DNA of 64,000 bases, from positions 1 through 64,000 of the forward strand of contig NW_026917332.1 in the NCBI RefSeq assembly GCF_035046485.1, read 5' to 3'. The notes below the pieces were generated by a model. It was not told the DNA's origin and did no database searches. It saw only the letters and a program-made list of their open reading frames with translations. The translations under genes were made by a program, and so were the position numbers. Shown piece after piece: positions 62,538-64,000 of this stretch. The stretch comes from Aedes albopictus. Its lineage: Eukaryota > Arthropoda > Insecta > Diptera > Culicidae. How positions within the stretch are numbered: position 1 is the first letter of the stretch; the number at the start of each line of letters is the position of its first letter.

Positions 62538-62594
62538 GAAGTCATTGCGTCAATGTGGAGTAAGTCATTTCTAGATGCATGGGTTCTCGCTTAC
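62538..62594 (-). other. 57-nt segment between ratchet-type acceptor and GTAAGT donor
   Basis: On the minus strand the acceptor TTTTCAG ends at 62595 and a consensus donor GTAAGT begins at 62537, leaving 57 bases. Its length is a multiple of three, but all three frames contain a stop; the longest is open for 16 codons before TGA near the donor. That fits a recursive-splice exon that carries a stop and is normally skipped better than it fits a coding exon. A terminal coding exon is possible but less likely with a strong donor after the stop. Confidence 0.4.
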
Positions 62595-62622
62595 CTGAAA
62601 ATAGAAAAGGAAAAATATTAAT
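62590..62622 (-). promoter_or_regulatory. Recursive-splicing (ratchet point) site, minus strand
   Basis: Read on the minus strand, a TTATTAAT branch-like motif and a pyrimidine-rich tract (TTTTTCCTTTTCTATTTTCAG) run directly into GTAAGC (junction 62595/62594). It has no sequence similarity to the site at 23606 beyond these signals, so the two are independent and not copies of a repeat. Both point the same way and are 39 kb apart. Confidence 0.55.
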
Positions 62623-62667
62623 AAATCATCACAATGAATAACTAACGTAAAAAAAAAAAATATTGAC

Positions 62668-64000
62668 AAGAATCCTGGAAAGGATTCTCTTCAAAATGCT
62701 GTAATGAATTCTATCCAGCATCCTGGGACGATTCTCACCAGAATCCTGAGAGGATTCTCACCAGAATCCTTAAAGCATTCTCTCCAGAATCATGAGAACG
62801 CATGAGCCTAACATAAACGTTTAAGTAAAAAAAAAGAAGAATCATGAGAGGAGACTAGAGAGGAATCTCACCAGAACGCTGTTGGGATTCTAATCATTCT
62901 GAGAGGATTCTCACTCGAATCCTGAGAAGATTCTCACTACAATCCTGAGAGGATTCTCACTACAATCCTGAGAGTATTCTCACTAGAATCCTGAGAAGAT
63001 TCTCACTACAATCCTGAGAGTATTCTCACTAGAATCCTGAGAAGATTCTCACTAGAATCCTGAGAGGATTCTAACTAGAATCCTGAGAGGATACACACTA
63101 GAATCTGAGAGGATTCTCACTAGAATCCTGAGAGGATCCTCACTAGAATCCTGAGAGGATTCTCACTAGAATCCTGAGAGGATTCTCACTAGAATCCTGA
63201 GAGGATTCTCACTAGAATCCTGAAAGGATTCTCACTAGAATCCTGAGAGGATTCTCACCAGAATCCTGAGAGGATTCTCACTAGAATCCTGAGAGGATTC
63301 TCACTAGAATCCTGAGAGGATTCTCACTAGAATCCTGAGAGGATTCTCACCAGAATCCTGAGAGGATTCTCACCAGAATCCTGAGAGGATTCTCACCAGA
63401 ATCCTGAGAGGATTCTCACCAGAATCCTGAGAGGATTCTCACCAGAATCCTGAGAGGATTCTCACCAGAATCCTGAGAGGATTCTCACCAGAATCCTGAG
63501 AGGATTCTCACCAGAATCCTGAGAGAATTCTCACCAGAATCCTGAGAGGATTCTCACCAGAATCCTGAGAGGATTCTCACCAGAATCCTGAGAGGATTCT
63601 CACCAGAATCCTGAGAGGATTCTCACCAGAATCCTGAGAGGATTCTCACCAGAATCCTGAGAGGATTCTCACCAGAATCCTGAGAGGATTCTCACCAGAA
63701 TCCTGAGAGGATTCTCACCAGAATCCTGAGAGGATTCTCACCAGAATCCTGAGAGGATTCTCACCAGAATCCTGAGAGGATTCTCACCAGAATCCTGAGA
63801 GGATTCTCACCAGAATCCTGAGAGGATTCTCACCAGAATCCTGAGAGGATTCTCACCAGAATCCTGAGAGGATTCTCACCAGAATCCTGAGAGGATTCTC
63901 ACTAGAATCCTGAGAGGATTCTCACTAGAATCCTGAGAGGATTCTCACTTGAATCCTGAGAGGATTCTCACTTGAATCCTGAGAGGATTCTCACTTGAAT
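62668..64000 (+). repeat. 23-bp dual-hairpin array A11, continues past window end
   Basis: About 57 units are in view. The left part is diverged and interrupted at 62798-62837. CACT linkers dominate about 62930-63340, CACC about 63250-63890, then CACT again, with CACTTG units in the last 60 bases. The array is still homogeneous at base 64000, so the true right end lies outside the window. Confidence 0.97.
62798..62837. mobile_element. 40-bp A-tailed insert with 12-bp target duplication
   Basis: Inside A11 the variant sequence AGAATCATGAGA occurs at 62786-62797 and again at 62838-62849, flanking 40 bases that do not belong to the array and end in a run of nine A residues and GA. The variant (CAT in place of CCT) is shared by both flanks and absent from neighbouring units, which favours a target-site duplication over chance similarity of repeat units. 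The structure fits the 3' tail of a severely truncated non-LTR retroposon copy. The source element cannot be named from 40 bases. Confidence 0.5.

Larger units (their letters stand above)
60851..62667. other. Unique island between A10 and A11
   Basis: Minus-strand open frames at 60804-61127 (107 codons) and 61060-61323 (87 codons) overlap each other and show no domain I recognise; the first continues into the array, which argues against it. A GAC-type run lies at about 62100-62120. A 191-base direct repeat (61700-62010) and a recursive-splice candidate (62594) are described separately. A poly-A run at about 62649-62660 abuts the start of A11. Confidence 0.45.

Noticed and set aside
3100..64000. 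Telomere or canonical centromere satellite
   Set aside because: The unit is unlike TTAGG-type telomere repeats, and the arrays are split by unique DNA and vary in orientation; nothing marks a centromere.
3100..64000. Heat-shock element array (GAA/TTC blocks)
   Set aside because: GAA and TTC occur, but spacing is not the alternating five-base nGAAn/nTTCn pattern.

Overview
This window is eukaryotic nuclear DNA, most likely from an insect. The unique stretches, with short GAC and GAT runs, CA/CAGA microsatellites, AT-rich repeats, small inverted-repeat elements and fly-type splice signals, look mosquito-like; that last step is an inference. I see no bacterial-type operon, no rRNA or tRNA gene, and no protein I can name. 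The many open frames of 60-900 codons are almost all by-products of a tandem repeat.

About 40 kb of the 64 kb (roughly 62%) is one 23-bp tandem repeat family, in eleven arrays that I call A1-A11: A1 3100-5895, A2 6895-17997, A3 20147-23462, A4 25484-30855, A5 32449-33700, A6 35975-39405, A7 42775-43725, A8 46855-47880, A9 49345-57575, A10 58996-60850, and A11 from 62668 past the window end. The unit is two mutually complementary arms, AGAATCC and GGATTCT, separated alternately by about 5 and 4 bases. Each arm can therefore pair with the arm on either side. The arms stay fixed while the short spacers vary and are homogenised in blocks. The loop sequence shows orientation: A1, A4, A5, A7, A9, A10 and A11 read one way on the + strand, and A2, A3, A6 and A8 read the other way.

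The islands between the arrays (1-3 kb each) hold degenerate AT-rich repeats, microsatellites and small transposon relics. The best supported relic is a 594-bp Tc1/mariner-type non-autonomous element (17108-17701), inserted with a TA duplication into A2; the empty site can be read from neighbouring repeat units. There is also a 194-bp element with CACAGTAAAAA ends and a tRNA-like B box (18850-19043), a related 450-bp candidate (44419-44868), a 40-bp A-tailed insert with a 12-bp target duplication inside A11, and a cluster of TTACCCC/GGGGTAA palindromes (48512-48846).

Two minus-strand sites (junctions at 23606/23605 and 62595/62594) fit the recursive-splicing (ratchet point) consensus: pyrimidine tract, CAG, then GTAAG. 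Each has a second GTAAGT donor 54 or 57 bases further on. They suggest that much of the window lies in one giant intron of a minus-strand gene, swollen by the 23-bp arrays. A plus-strand candidate exon near 47934-48025 is the only other coding-like piece I would follow up.
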